Source: Mesorhizobium sp. WSM4313
GTDB taxonomy: Bacteria > Pseudomonadota > Alphaproteobacteria > Rhizobiales > Rhizobiaceae
DNA: 45,904 nucleotides
Direction of reading: 5' to 3'
Assembly: GCF_002294725.1 (NCBI RefSeq)
Contig: NZ_NSFT01000026.1
Coordinates: forward strand, 1-45,904
Made by a program: the position numbers and the translations under genes. Shown here piece by piece: positions 35,196 through 44,069 of this stretch. The stretch's first letter is position 1. Every line of letters begins with the position of its first letter. The notes under the pieces were generated by a model. The model saw only the letters and a list, made by a program, of their open reading frames with translations. It did not search any database and had not been told where the DNA came from.

Positions 35196-35398
35196 CGGCC
35201 GGAGGCCGAGCCTGCGACGGCAGGCCGCCGGCTTTCCGGCGCGCCCGCGCAGGGCCAGCCGCGCAGCGGCGATACGGCCCGTGAGTGAAAACCAAACGGC
35301 CGAAGGCCGAGCCTGCGACCGCAGGCCGCCGGTCGTCCGGCGCGCCCGCGCAGGGCCAGCCGCGGCAGCGGCGGTGCGGCCCGTGAGCGAAAACAAAC
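35196..35398. repeat. Tandem duplication of a 101-bp GC-rich unit
   Basis: Copy 1 (35196-35296) and copy 2 (35297-35398) are head to tail and differ at roughly ten positions. Each has GGCCGAGCCTGCGAC, GCAGGCCGCCGG and CGCGCCCGCGCAGGGCCAGC, and ends CGGCCCGTGAG with GAAAAC. It abuts the 3' end of asd. No ORF in it looks coding. It is adjacent to, but different from, the family B palindrome. Confidence 0.9.
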
Positions 35399-35403
35399 TG
35401 CCG

Positions 35404-36438
35404 TCAGGCCGCCTTCTTCTTCGGCTGGATCAGGCCGCGCTCGACCAGGAGCTCGGCGATCTGGACGGCGTTCAACGCCGCACCCTTGCGCAGATTGTCG
35501 GAGACCACCCACATCGACAGGCCGTTATCGACGGTCGAATCCTCGCGGATGCGCGAGATGAAGGTGGCGTCCTCGCCGGCCGATTCCAGCGGCGTGATAT
35601 AGCCGCCGTTCTCGCGCTTATCCAGCACTTGGCATCCGGGCGCCTCGCGCAGGATCTCGCGCGCCTCATCCGCCGTGATCGGCTTCTCGAACTCGATGTT
35701 GACCGCTTCCGAATGGCCGATGAACACCGGCACGCGCACGCAGGTCGCCGTCAGCTTGATCTTGGGGTCGAGCATCTTCTTGGTCTCGGCCACCATCTTC
35801 CACTCTTCCTTGGTGAAACCATCGTCGAGGAAGACATCGATATGCGGGATGACGTTGAAGGCGATGCGCTTGGTGAACTTCTTGACGTCGACCTGGTCGG
35901 CGACGAACACCGCGCGGGTTTGCGTGAACAGCTCGTCCATGCCTTCCTTGCCGGCGCCCGACACCGACTGGTAGGTGGCGACGACGACCCGCTTGATGGT
36001 GGCGACGTCATGCAGCGGCTTCAGCGCCACGACCAGCTGCGCCGTCGAGCAGTTCGGATTGGCAATGATGTTCTTGCGCGTGAACAGCGAGATCGCGTCC
36101 GGGTTCACTTCCGGCACGATCAGCGGCACGTCCTGATCGTAACGGAAGGCGGACGAATTATCGATGACGACGCAGCCCTGCTTGCCGATCTTCGGCGACC
36201 ATTCCTTCGACACATTGCCGCCGGCCGACATCACGCAGATGTCGGTGTCGGAAAAATCGTACTGATCAAGCGCCTTGACCTTCAGCGTGCGGTCGCCGAA
36301 GGACACTTCGGTGCCCTGGCTGCGCCGCGACGCCAGCGCCACCACTTCGCTCACCGGGAAGCCGCGCTCGTCGAGAATGTTGAGCATTTCGCGGCCCACA
36401 TTGCCCGTGGCGCCGACTACCGCAACCTTGAAACTCAT
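35404..36438 (-). CDS. asd: Aspartate-semialdehyde dehydrogenase
   Basis: A 344-residue enzyme giving aspartate semialdehyde for Lys, Met, Thr and diaminopimelate. The NADP-binding GATGNVGREML is at the N-terminus. The nucleophile Cys130 lies in ANPNCSTAQLV, and His242 in VFIGHSEAVNIEF is the general base. It is full length. It is monocistronic, with repeats on both sides. Confidence 0.97.
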   Translation of the reverse strand: MSFKVAVVGATGNVGREMLNILDERGFPVSEVVALASRRSQGTEVSFGDRTLKVKALDQYDFSDTDICVMSAGGNVSKEWSPKIGKQGCVVIDNSSAFRYDQDVPLIVPEVNPDAISLFTRKNIIANPNCSTAQLVVALKPLHDVATIKRVVVATYQSVSGAGKEGMDELFTQTRAVFVADQVDVKKFTKRIAFNVIPHIDVFLDDGFTKEEWKMVAETKKMLDPKIKLTATCVRVPVFIGHSEAVNIEFEKPITADEAREILREAPGCQVLDKRENGGYITPLESAGEDATFISRIREDSTVDNGLSMWVVSDNLRKGAALNAVQIAELLVERGLIQPKKKAA

Positions 36439-36748
36439 CTGGTATCTCCTGTCCCTCTCCGCTTGGTTGTTGGAGAAAACCCGCCGGCCTCATGCGGGTT
36501 TCGCCCCCCGGGCCGTACCCGGGAGAGGGTGGTTAGGCCAAGGGAATCACACCGTTTTGGTGGTGGTTTTGGCCGTAGTTTTGCTGGAACGGACGGACGC
36601 GTCTAAGCGCCCAGCCCAATGCGTTACATTGTGGCTGGGGGAGTCGAATGCAAGAAGAGCCATCGAAAGGCCGCGCATCGGAAAACCATCCCGTTCGACG
36701 CGGGCTTTTACGCAGTTTGGCAAAAGAGTCAATTGGCGTAGCGCCTCT

Positions 36749-36892
36749 CCTTCTCCCCTTGTGGGAGAAGGTGGATCGGCGCGCAGCGCCGAGACGGATG
36801 AGGGGTGTTCCAGCGGAGTGAGGCGTTGGCTTTCCCTGGAGCACCCCTCATCCGGCCGCTTCGCGGCCACCTTCTCCCACAAGGGGAGAAGG
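36749..36892. repeat. Family B palindromic repeat, locus 3
   Basis: The same ends as loci 1 and 2 (CCTTCTCCCCTTGTGGGAGAAGG and its mirror) with internal GATGAGGGGTGTTCCAG and GGAGCACCCCTCATC. It lies in the 585-bp gap 36439-37023 between asd and the helicase. The left 300 bases of that gap, including the asd promoter region, show no gene or motif I can name. Confidence 0.9.
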
Positions 36893-37023
36893 GAAAGGCG
36901 CTGCGCACTGCTCTGTACAATGAGGGCCGCAGGAAGTACGAACGCCCAAACTCCCTTGGCTGACGCAGTGCCGGCCTTGTGCTCCAATGGCGAGCGCAGA
37001 ACCCCGAATTCCGAAAGAAGAAA

Positions 37024-38916
37024 ATGTCCAGTTTCGAAACGATTGTTCCTGCGCTGGCTCAGGCGCTGGAAAAGCGCGGTTATTCGGCGCTGACGCCGGT
37101 GCAGAAGGCGGTGCTTGGGCCGGAGCTCGGCGAAGCCGACGCGCTGGTGTCGGCGCAGACCGGGTCCGGCAAGACCGTCGCCTTCGGCCTTGCCGTGGCG
37201 CCGACCCTGCTTGGCGGCGCCGAGCGCTTCGGCGACGCCGGAGCGCCGTTGGGCCTGGTCGTGGCGCCGACGCGCGAGCTGGCGCTGCAGGTGCGGCGCG
37301 AGCTGGAATGGCTTTACGAGCTGACCGGCGCTGAGATCGCCTCCTGCGTCGGCGGCATGGACATGCGCACCGAGCGGCGCGCGCTGGAGCGCGGCGCTCA
37401 CATCGTCGTCGGCACGCCGGGCCGGCTGCGCGACCACATCACGCGCGGCGCGCTCGGCATGTCGGCGCTGAAAGCGGTGGTGCTCGACGAGGCCGACGAG
37501 ATGCTCGACCTCGGCTTCCGCGAGGATCTCGAATTCATCCTCGATGCGGCGCCCGCCGGGCGCCGCACGCTGATGTTTTCCGCCACCGTGCCGCGCTCCA
37601 TCGCCACGCTGGCGAAGAGTTACCAGCGCGACGCCGTGCGCATCTCGGCCGGCGGCGGGGAAAAGCAGCATCTCGATATCGAGTACCGGGCGCTTTCGGT
37701 CGCGCCCGCCGATCGCGAGAACGCCATCATCAACGTGCTGCGCTATTACGAGGCGGGCAATGCGATGGTGTTCTGCAACACCCGCGCCGCCGTCAACCAT
37801 CTCACAGCGCGTTTCAACAACCGCAATTTTGCGGTGGTGGCGCTCTCCGGCGAGCTCAGCCAGAACGAGCGCAGCCACGCCCTGCAGGCAATGCGCGACG
37901 GCCGCGCCAAAGTCTGCATCGCCACGGACGTCGCCGCGCGCGGCATCGACCTGCCCAATCTCGATCTCGTCATCCACGCCGACCTGCCGAGCAATCCGGA
38001 GACGCTGCTGCATCGCAGCGGCCGCACCGGACGCGCCGGCCGTAAGGGCGTCAGCGCGCTGATCGTGCCGGGCAATGCGCGCCGGCGCACCGAGCGGCTG
38101 CTCGCCAATGCCGGCCTGACCGCGGCCTGGGCGAGCCCTCCCTCAGCCGACGAGGTGCTGCGGCGCGACGACGAGCGCATCCTGGCCGATCCTTCCTTCG
38201 GCGAGCCGGTGAAGGACGAGGAGCGCGACTTCGCCGCGGCGCTCCTGGAACGGCACGGCGCCGAGCTGGTGGCCGCCGCCTTCGTGCGGCTTTGCCGTGC
38301 AAGCCGCTCGGCGCCTGAGGACCTGATCGATGTCGCGCCCTTCGCGCCATCAAAGGAGAAGTTCGCACGCCGGGAAGAGACATCCGGCCGCGGGGAAGAA
38401 ACATCGGGCCGCCGCGACGATTTCGGCGATAGCGTCTGGTTCTCGCTCTCGGTTGGCCGCCGGCAGAATGCCGAGCCGCGTTGGCTGATCCCGATGCTGT
38501 GCCGCACCGCCGGCATGTCCAAGCGCGAGATCGGCGCCATCAAGATGCAGCCGGAGGAAACCTTCGTGCAGATCGCCGCAGACTGGGCCGACCGGTTCGT
38601 CGCCGCGATCGGGCCCGACCGCAAGCTGCAAGGCAGTATCGCGGTCAGGCGGATCGACGGCACGCCGGACCTGTCGCGCGCCGGCTACCAGCCGCCAAGG
38701 CCGGAGAAGAAGCCGCATCGCGGCAAGCGGTCTTTCGACCAGGGTGCGCCCGGATTCGAGAAGCGGGCGCTAGGCGAGCGTCAGCCTGCCGCGGCGCCGG
38801 GGTCAAAATCCTGGGCGAAGAAGCCGGCAAAGGCGAAGTTCGACAAGCCAAAGTTCGAGGGGCCGAAACCCGACCAGCCGGCAAAGCGCAAGAAGCAGAA
38901 GAAGCGGCCAGCGTAG
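37024..38916 (+). CDS. DEAD-box RNA helicase with DbpA-like C-terminus
   Basis: A 630-residue protein. The Q motif is followed by SAQTGSGKT (about 43-51, Walker A), PTRELA, TPGRL, LDEADEMLD, FSAT, and the second RecA domain with HRSGRTGRAGR. From about residue 460 a C-terminal domain (WFSLSVGRRQNAEPRWLIPM) resembles the DbpA RNA-binding domain, then a Lys-rich tail. A short in-frame duplication (EETSGRGEETSGRRDD) lies in the linker. It probably acts in ribosome assembly or cold adaptation. Confidence 0.93.
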   Translation: MSSFETIVPALAQALEKRGYSALTPVQKAVLGPELGEADALVSAQTGSGKTVAFGLAVAPTLLGGAERFGDAGAPLGLVVAPTRELALQVRRELEWLYELTGAEIASCVGGMDMRTERRALERGAHIVVGTPGRLRDHITRGALGMSALKAVVLDEADEMLDLGFREDLEFILDAAPAGRRTLMFSATVPRSIATLAKSYQRDAVRISAGGGEKQHLDIEYRALSVAPADRENAIINVLRYYEAGNAMVFCNTRAAVNHLTARFNNRNFAVVALSGELSQNERSHALQAMRDGRAKVCIATDVAARGIDLPNLDLVIHADLPSNPETLLHRSGRTGRAGRKGVSALIVPGNARRRTERLLANAGLTAAWASPPSADEVLRRDDERILADPSFGEPVKDEERDFAAALLERHGAELVAAAFVRLCRASRSAPEDLIDVAPFAPSKEKFARREETSGRGEETSGRRDDFGDSVWFSLSVGRRQNAEPRWLIPMLCRTAGMSKREIGAIKMQPEETFVQIAADWADRFVAAIGPDRKLQGSIAVRRIDGTPDLSRAGYQPPRPEKKPHRGKRSFDQGAPGFEKRALGERQPAAAPGSKSWAKKPAKAKFDKPKFEGPKPDQPAKRKKQKKRPA

Positions 38917-38984
38917 GATCGCGACGGAAGGCAGGCCCGCGGCGAGCGCCGGCGTTCTTTTCAGCGGCAAATCGCAACCTCCGA

Positions 38985-39192
38985 GATTGGCCGAAGCATC
39001 CGAACTTCGGTCATCCACGGGCGGAGCGGAGCGAAGCGGACGCGTAGACCCGAGGATCTATTCCGTGACCTCGCGCCAAGAATAGGGACGACGCAGAACA
39101 GGGAGCCGTTCTGCAACGCTCATAGGTCACGGAATGGATTCCATGGTCTGCGCCGCGTCGCTTCGCTCCTTGCTCCGCCATAGAATGACGAA
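38985..39192. repeat. Family A palindromic repeat, locus 5
   Basis: It begins GATTGGCCGAAGCATCCGAAC as in locus 4. The left arm is ATCCACGGG...CCCGAGGAT. The right arm is ATTCCATGG...CCATAGAAT with the GCGTCGCTTCGCTCC loop. The spacer is bounded by CCGTGACC and GGTCACGG. It fills most of the 330-bp gap 38917-39246. Confidence 0.9.
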
Positions 39193-39246
39193 GGCGTGGT
39201 GTGCGCAATGTCGACCCTCGCCCAGCGAATGTCGACGGTCATACGA

Positions 39247-40350
39247 TCACCCCAGGAACTTGGCGATGATGGCGTCGCCCATCTCGGTGGTGCCGACTTC
39301 CTTCATGCCCGGGGAAAGAATGTCCTTGGTGCGCAGGCCGTCGTCGAGCACGGCGGCGATCGACACTTCGAGCTTGTCGGCCTCGGCGACCATGCCGAAG
39401 GAATAGCGCAGGCACATGGCGAAGGACGCGATCATGGCGATCGGGTTGGCGATGCCTTTGCCGGCGATGTCGGGCGCCGAGCCGTGCACCGGCTCGTAGA
39501 GCGCCTTGCGCTTCTTGGTCTTGGCATCCGGCGCGCCGAGCGAGGCCGACGGCAGCATTCCGATCGAGCCGGTGAGCATGGCGGCAATGTCGGAGAGCAT
39601 ATCGCCGAACAGATTGTCGGTGACGATGACGTCGAACTGCTTCGGCCAGCGCACCAGCTGCATGCCGCCGGCATCGGCCAGCATATGGTCGAGCTTGACG
39701 TCGGAATAGCGCGCCTTGTGGGTCTGCGAGACGACCTCGTTCCACAAAACGCCCGACTTCATGACGTTGCGCTTTTCCATGGATGTCACATGGTTGCGAC
39801 GGGTCCGCGCGAGCTCGAAGGCGACGCCCGAAATGCGCTCGATCTCGAACGTGTCGTAGACCTGGGTGTCGATGCCGCGCTTCTGGCCGTTGCCGAGATC
39901 GATGATCTGCTTCGGCTCGCCGAAATAGACGCCGCCGGTCAGCTCGCGCACGATAAGGATATCCAGGCCCTCGACCACCTCCTGCTTGAGCGAGGAGGAA
40001 GCGGCCAAAGCCGGGTAGCAGATCGCCGGTCTGAGATTGGCGAACAGCTCCATGTCCTTGCGCAGGCGCAGCAGTCCGGCCTCGGGGCGCACCTCGTAAG
40101 GCACGGCATCCCATTTCGGCCCGCCGACGGCGCCGAACAGCACGGCATCCGCCGCCATCGCCTTGGCCATGTCGGCGTCGGAGATCGCCGCGCCATGCGC
40201 GTCGTAAGCGCAGCCGCCGACCAGCCCCTCGTCAGTGGCAAAGCCGCTGCCCAGCCTGTCGTTCATGGCTTTGATCAGCTTCTTCACCTCGGCCATGGCC
40301 TCTGGGCCGATGCCGTCGCCGGCGAGCAGGAAGAGATTTTTCGAAGCCAT
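39247..40350 (-). CDS. leuB: 3-isopropylmalate dehydrogenase
   Basis: A 367-residue enzyme of leucine biosynthesis that oxidises and decarboxylates 3-isopropylmalate with NAD. Conserved segments are LLAGDGIGPEAM, FGAVGGPKWD, ELTGGVYFGEP, KRNVMKSGVLW, DNLFGDMLSD and PVHGSAPDIAGKG. It is full length. The ATG at 40350 follows a GGTTCTCC stretch; the open frame upstream runs into a repeat. leuD lies 2.5 kb away on the same strand. Confidence 0.96.
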   Translation of the reverse strand: MASKNLFLLAGDGIGPEAMAEVKKLIKAMNDRLGSGFATDEGLVGGCAYDAHGAAISDADMAKAMAADAVLFGAVGGPKWDAVPYEVRPEAGLLRLRKDMELFANLRPAICYPALAASSSLKQEVVEGLDILIVRELTGGVYFGEPKQIIDLGNGQKRGIDTQVYDTFEIERISGVAFELARTRRNHVTSMEKRNVMKSGVLWNEVVSQTHKARYSDVKLDHMLADAGGMQLVRWPKQFDVIVTDNLFGDMLSDIAAMLTGSIGMLPSASLGAPDAKTKKRKALYEPVHGSAPDIAGKGIANPIAMIASFAMCLRYSFGMVAEADKLEVSIAAVLDDGLRTKDILSPGMKEVGTTEMGDAIIAKFLG

Positions 40351-40439
40351 GGAGAACCGTCCCAATAGTATCTGGAGAAACGCGGCCTTGCTAAACGCCA
40401 AGTGATTGCGGCGCAAGGGGATGTCTCGAAGCTTGGTTT

Positions 40440-40562
40440 CCTCGCCCCAGCCAGAGGCGGGGGAGAGGTGTCCGCGAAGCGGACGGGAGGGGGCCTTCGT
40501 AGGGCGCTCCCCTCTCCGTCTCGGCTTCGCCGAGCCACCTCTCCCCACTTCGTGGGGCGAGG
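40440..40562. repeat. Palindromic repeat between leuB and the VOC gene
   Basis: CCTCGCCCCA at 40440-40449 is mirrored by TGGGGCGAGG at 40553-40562. Internal GGGGGAGAGGTG pairs with CACCTCTCCCC, and GGCTTCGCC forms a small hairpin. It is related in modules to family C. It fills the gap upstream of leuB. Confidence 0.8.
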
Positions 40563-40570
40563 AACCCCAG

Positions 40571-40924
40571 CTACCGATGCACCAAAATATTCACCAGCCT
40601 GCCGAACGGATCGCGCACATAGAAGCGCCGCACGCCCCAGGGCTCGTCAGCCGGGCCATATTCGACAGCGAAGCCGGCGGTCTTCATGGCCTCGAGCGCC
40701 GCGTCCACATCGTCGACTTCGACCGACAGGTCCGGCACCGGCGTGCCGGATCCGCCTTGCGCCATGAAGCTCACCTGCGCCTGCATCCGTTCCTCGGACC
40801 CGTAGGTGGCGATCCAACCCATATCCATGAGCAGATCAAGCCCGAGCACGTCCTGGTAAAAGCGCTTGGCCGCGGCAATGTCGGATGTGGCGATGTTGGC
40901 GACGATGCGCTCGACTTTCACCAT
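40571..40924 (-). CDS. VOC family (glyoxalase/bleomycin-resistance-like) protein
   Basis: A 117-residue protein. The two beta-alpha-beta-beta-beta modules are visible: RIVANIATSDIAAAKRFYQD with LGLDLLMD, then DLSVEVDDVDAALEAMKTAG with WGVRRFYVRDPFGRLVNIL. The C-terminal Arg-Asp-Pro-x-Gly-x-x-x-N pattern is standard. The substrate is unknown. It lies about 40 bp downstream of the RidA-family gene on the same strand. Confidence 0.9.
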   Translation of the reverse strand: MVKVERIVANIATSDIAAAKRFYQDVLGLDLLMDMGWIATYGSEERMQAQVSFMAQGGSGTPVPDLSVEVDDVDAALEAMKTAGFAVEYGPADEPWGVRRFYVRDPFGRLVNILVHR

Positions 40925-40964
40925 AGGCTGACCCCTGCTTTGCGCGCTTCCCAGTGCCGGCAGC

Positions 40965-41348
40965 CTATGCCGTGCGCCTCAGCGCCGTCACCTCGATCTC
41001 GATCTTCATCTCCGGCTTGTTGAGCTGGCACACGATCATCGTCGCCGCCGGGCGGATGTCGCCGAACGCCTCGCCGAGGATCGGGAAGACCACGTCAACA
41101 TAGGTCTGGTCGGTGATGTAGTAATGCGCGCGCACCACGTCGGCCATGTCGAACCCGCCTTCGGCGAGCGCCTTGGCGATGGTGGCAAGGCAATTGCGCG
41201 TCTGCGCCTCGACCGTGTCGGGCATGGTCATGGTGGCATAGTCATAGCCGGTCGTGCCGGAGACGAAGCACCAGTCGCCCTGCACCACCGCGCGCGAATA
41301 GCCGGCGGTTTTCTCGAAGGGCGAACCGGTGGAGATGAGCTTGCGCAT
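40965..41348 (-). CDS. RidA family protein (enamine/imine deaminase-like)
   Basis: A 127-residue protein. SPFEKTAGYSRAVVQGDWCF and VSGTTGYD are the N-terminal RidA segments; ATIAKALAEGGFDMADVVRA and the final IEIEVTALR complete the fold. The Arg that RidA enzymes use is not clearly placed in the usual R(S)xVxV context, so it may belong to a non-deaminase subgroup. GGGAGCC precedes reading from the upstream side of ATG 41348. It likely shares a transcript with the VOC gene. Confidence 0.85.
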   Translation of the reverse strand: MRKLISTGSPFEKTAGYSRAVVQGDWCFVSGTTGYDYATMTMPDTVEAQTRNCLATIAKALAEGGFDMADVVRAHYYITDQTYVDVVFPILGEAFGDIRPAATMIVCQLNKPEMKIEIEVTALRRTA

Positions 41349-41479
41349 GGGAGCCTCGCGTTGGTTTAGGTCGGCGTGCATCTAGCAAAACAGGCTCGGC
41401 TGGTCGTGGGCCAAGCAATGCGGAGTATTGTCACGACGTGAGCGCAATCCTTGGAGATTAGCCTGAGCCTTCCTCAGGC

Positions 41480-41660
41480 CGTCATTCCAGGGCGGAGCAA
41501 GGAGCGAAGCGACGCGCGCAGACCCTGGAATCCATGCCGTTACGCCGAAGCGCTGGCAACCGTGCAGAATTCTGGACCCTCGCGCTCTCCGGCAGCGGTC
41601 ACGGCATGGATCCTCGGGTCTGCGCTCCGCTTCGCGTCGCTCCGCCCGTGGATGACGAAG
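41480..41660. repeat. Family A palindromic repeat, locus 6
   Basis: The left arm is ATTCCAGGG...CCCTGGAAT and the right arm ATCCTCGGG...CCCGTGGAT, with a spacer bounded by ATGCCGTTACG and GTCACGGCAT. A small separate hairpin GCCTGAG/CTCAGGC lies just before it (41461-41479). It accounts for the 330-bp gap 41349-41678. Confidence 0.9.
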
Positions 41661-41678
41661 CCGCGCTGAACCGAATCC

Positions 41679-42608
41679 CTAGTTCCCCTGCGCGTCGTCA
41701 TACGCCTTCTTGATGTCCTCCGGCCAATCCTTCATCGACGGCCAGGCCTGCGGCTCGCCATTGTCGCCGCGGCGGGCGAAATAGACTTTCTGCTTGGCCG
41801 GGTCGACGGCCATGAAGCCGTCATTGCCGCCGCAGTCATGCGGCACGCAGCCGGTGGCGTAGAAGGCGCCGGACGCCGTCTTTTCGGTGCCGCCGCCGAC
41901 CAGAAGGCTGGTCGCCATGTCGGGCATGTCGTTGCCCAGCAACGCCTGTCCGGCCTTGTAGACGGCCTCGTTGTGGAAGGCGTCGATGATGTTGTCCAAT
42001 TTCGACGGGTCGACATCCTTCCAGCCGGTGCCGGGCTCCGGCGTGTAGGTCAGGGTGCCGGAGGTCGTCAGCCCTTCCGTGGGCGACCATTGCAGCGCTG
42101 GCTTGGACTCGCCCGGCAGCAGATAGGGCACGAAATAGATGGCGCTGTCGGAGACTGCTGCCGGCGGCGCGCCGCATTCGTCCTGCTCGACCGTGGTGGT
42201 CTGGATCTCGCCGTCCTTCGGCTTCCAGACGATGACCTTGGCCGGCCCGCACTGGTTGCCGCCGTCGCCGACATCGACCAGCGCCACGTTGACGTCGCCG
42301 ATCTTGACGATCCTGTCGAAGAAGACGTCGTAATTGCTGGCCAACTGCTTGCCGTCATAGGCAAGCACCCTTTCGCTGTCCTGCTCGGGCTGCGTGATGG
42401 TGAGCTGCCCGCCCTCGAAGGGGATCGGCGCCTGCTTGTCGTCATCCGACGCGGCCTGGTCGTTGCCCTGGTCGGCCGCGCCTTGATCGGCAGCCGGCTG
42501 GTCGGACGCGGCGGGCGCCGGCTGCGTGGCCGGCGCGGTGGTTTGCGCATTGGCGCCGATCGTGGCGAGAAGGATTGCCACCGAAGCAGCCAGAAGCGAG
42601 CGTGTCAT
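41679..42608 (-). CDS. Periplasmic protein with Ivy-like CxPHDC motif
   Basis: A 309-residue protein. A signal peptide (1-21, ending ANA-QT) is followed by a low-complexity Ala/Gln/Asp/Pro linker (about 22-60). The middle domain (60-200) is not recognised. The last 110 residues contain GAFYATGCVPHDCGGNDGF, with Cys254-x-Pro-His257-Asp-Cys259. The lysozyme-inhibitor Ivy has CKPHDC in its inhibitory loop, followed at similar distance by hydrophobic strands, as here (VYFARR). It is therefore a candidate lysozyme inhibitor or a related fold; the overall match is limited. Confidence 0.65.
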   Translation of the reverse strand: MTRSLLAASVAILLATIGANAQTTAPATQPAPAASDQPAADQGAADQGNDQAASDDDKQAPIPFEGGQLTITQPEQDSERVLAYDGKQLASNYDVFFDRIVKIGDVNVALVDVGDGGNQCGPAKVIVWKPKDGEIQTTTVEQDECGAPPAAVSDSAIYFVPYLLPGESKPALQWSPTEGLTTSGTLTYTPEPGTGWKDVDPSKLDNIIDAFHNEAVYKAGQALLGNDMPDMATSLLVGGGTEKTASGAFYATGCVPHDCGGNDGFMAVDPAKQKVYFARRGDNGEPQAWPSMKDWPEDIKKAYDDAQGN

Positions 42609-42683
42609 GACTGTCCCTCCATTCAGCCGTCACGAACCCGGCCTGCGAAGGCCGGAGCCTATTGTTTTAAAGCCATGTCGCCC

Positions 42684-42827
42684 AGAGACTGTTTCGAAAT
42701 TCGCTCTGACGAGTCATATGGTGGTGGTTTCGAGAACCGTAGCGCAGCGGACATTTGGTCCGTGAGCAACGGAAGCGTAGAAACCGCCATCAGATGGCCG
42801 CCGGAGTAGAATTTCCAAACGGTCTCT
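42684..42827. repeat. Family D palindrome at the 3' end of leuD
   Basis: AGAGACTGTTTCGAAATTC at 42684-42702 is mirrored at 42809-42827 with two mismatches. Nested inside, CATATGGTGGTGGTTTC is mirrored by GAAACCGCCATCAGATGG. The right end meets the stop codon of leuD. No second copy is in this window. Confidence 0.75.
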
Positions 42828-43432
42828 CAGGCCCAGGGGCGCTGCTCGGCATTCTTCTTCTCGAAGGACGCGATGGCGCCGGCCTTCTCCATGGTCAGCC
42901 CAATGTCGTCGAGGCCGTTCAAAAGGCAGTGGCGCTTGAAGTCGTCGAGGTCGAATTTGACCACGCCGCCATCCGGCCCGCGGATTTCCTTCGCCTCGAG
43001 GTCGATCGACAGCGTCGCGTTGGAGCCGCGCGAAGCGTCGTCCATCAGCTTGTCGAGGTCTTCCGGGCTGACCGTGATCGGCAGGATGCCGTTCTTGAAG
43101 CAGTTGTTGTAGAAGATGTCGGCGAACGAGGTCGAGATCACGCAGCGTATGCCGAAATCGATCAGCGCCCAAGGCGCATGCTCGCGGCTCGAGCCGCAGC
43201 CGAAATTGTCGCCGGCGACCAGGATCTGCGCCTTGCGGTAGGCCGGCTTGTTGAGCACGAAATCCGGGTTCTCCGAGCCGTCCTCATTGTAGCGCATCTC
43301 GGCGAACAGCCCGGTGCCGAGCCCGGTGCGCTTGATCGTCTTCAGATAATCCTTCGGAATGATCATGTCGGTGTCGACATTGACGATCGGCATGGGCGCG
43401 GCGACGCCGGTGAGCTTGGTGAATTTATCCAT
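42827..43432 (-). CDS. leuD: 3-isopropylmalate dehydratase small subunit
   Basis: A 201-residue protein. VNVDTDMIIPKDYLKTIKRT is the LeuD N-terminal signature, and FGCGSSREHAPWAL the swivel-domain substrate loop. With LeuC, not in this window, it isomerises 2- to 3-isopropylmalate. It is full length. Its stop abuts the family D palindrome. It is upstream of the Ivy-like gene on the same strand, but 218 bp separate them. Confidence 0.96.
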   Translation of the reverse strand: MDKFTKLTGVAAPMPIVNVDTDMIIPKDYLKTIKRTGLGTGLFAEMRYNEDGSENPDFVLNKPAYRKAQILVAGDNFGCGSSREHAPWALIDFGIRCVISTSFADIFYNNCFKNGILPITVSPEDLDKLMDDASRGSNATLSIDLEAKEIRGPDGGVVKFDLDDFKRHCLLNGLDDIGLTMEKAGAIASFEKKNAEQRPWA

Positions 43433-43587
43433 GGTCCTTGCCCGTCTTTCCTTGGTGGCAGGCGCACGGTTTACACAAAGCGCCGGGCAAATGAAAGTCA
43501 GGTATTGGCAGTTGGGTTCGGGCCATTGAACACAAGATCGGGACCAGTGGCTTTCAAAACGCGGATGGCTGAGGCAATTTGGCGGGG

Positions 43588-44013
43588 ATGGTTAAGCCCA
43601 GCGAAATCCTGTACGCCAGCGAGCCCGCTCTCGACGTCGCCGAATTCCGCCGTGTGCTGGTCGAATCCGGTCTCGGTGAAACACGGCCCGTCGACGATGA
43701 AGCGCGCCTGAAGACAATGCTCGGCAATGCCAATCTGGTGCTGACAGCGCGGCTCGACATCAAGGGCAAGCCGCTGATCGGCGTCGCGCGCGGCGTCACC
43801 GATTTTTCGTGGGTCTGCTACATCTCCGAGCTCGCCGTATCCGCCTCGGCGCAAGGGCTCGGCGTCGGCAGGGGCCTGATGGACGAGGCGCAGCGGCAGC
43901 TCGGGCCTTCGGTCGCCATCAGCCTGATCTCGATGCCCAATGCCGTCGGCTTCTACGAGCGCATCGGCATGACGCGCATGACCGACGCCTTCTGGTTCTC
44001 CCGCAAGCGCTGA
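43588..44013 (+). CDS. GNAT family N-acetyltransferase
   Basis: A 141-residue protein. ISELAVSASAQGLGVGRGLM is the acetyl-CoA loop, and ISMPNAVGFYERIGMTRMTD is the C-terminal strand and helix. The substrate is unknown. ATG at 43588 follows GGCGGGG; a TTG nine bases earlier is also possible. It is divergent from leuD over 155 bp. Confidence 0.85.
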   Translation: MVKPSEILYASEPALDVAEFRRVLVESGLGETRPVDDEARLKTMLGNANLVLTARLDIKGKPLIGVARGVTDFSWVCYISELAVSASAQGLGVGRGLMDEAQRQLGPSVAISLISMPNAVGFYERIGMTRMTDAFWFSRKR

Positions 44014-44069
44014 CCTGAACCGCCACCGATATCGGAGCTGACTCCTGCCTGGAACCGGCAAGCCAGATC

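Noticed and set aside
35050..36606. 518-codon frame across a repeat and antisense to asd
   Set aside because: It begins inside a family B palindrome and is otherwise the complement of asd. No family features or ribosome binding site.
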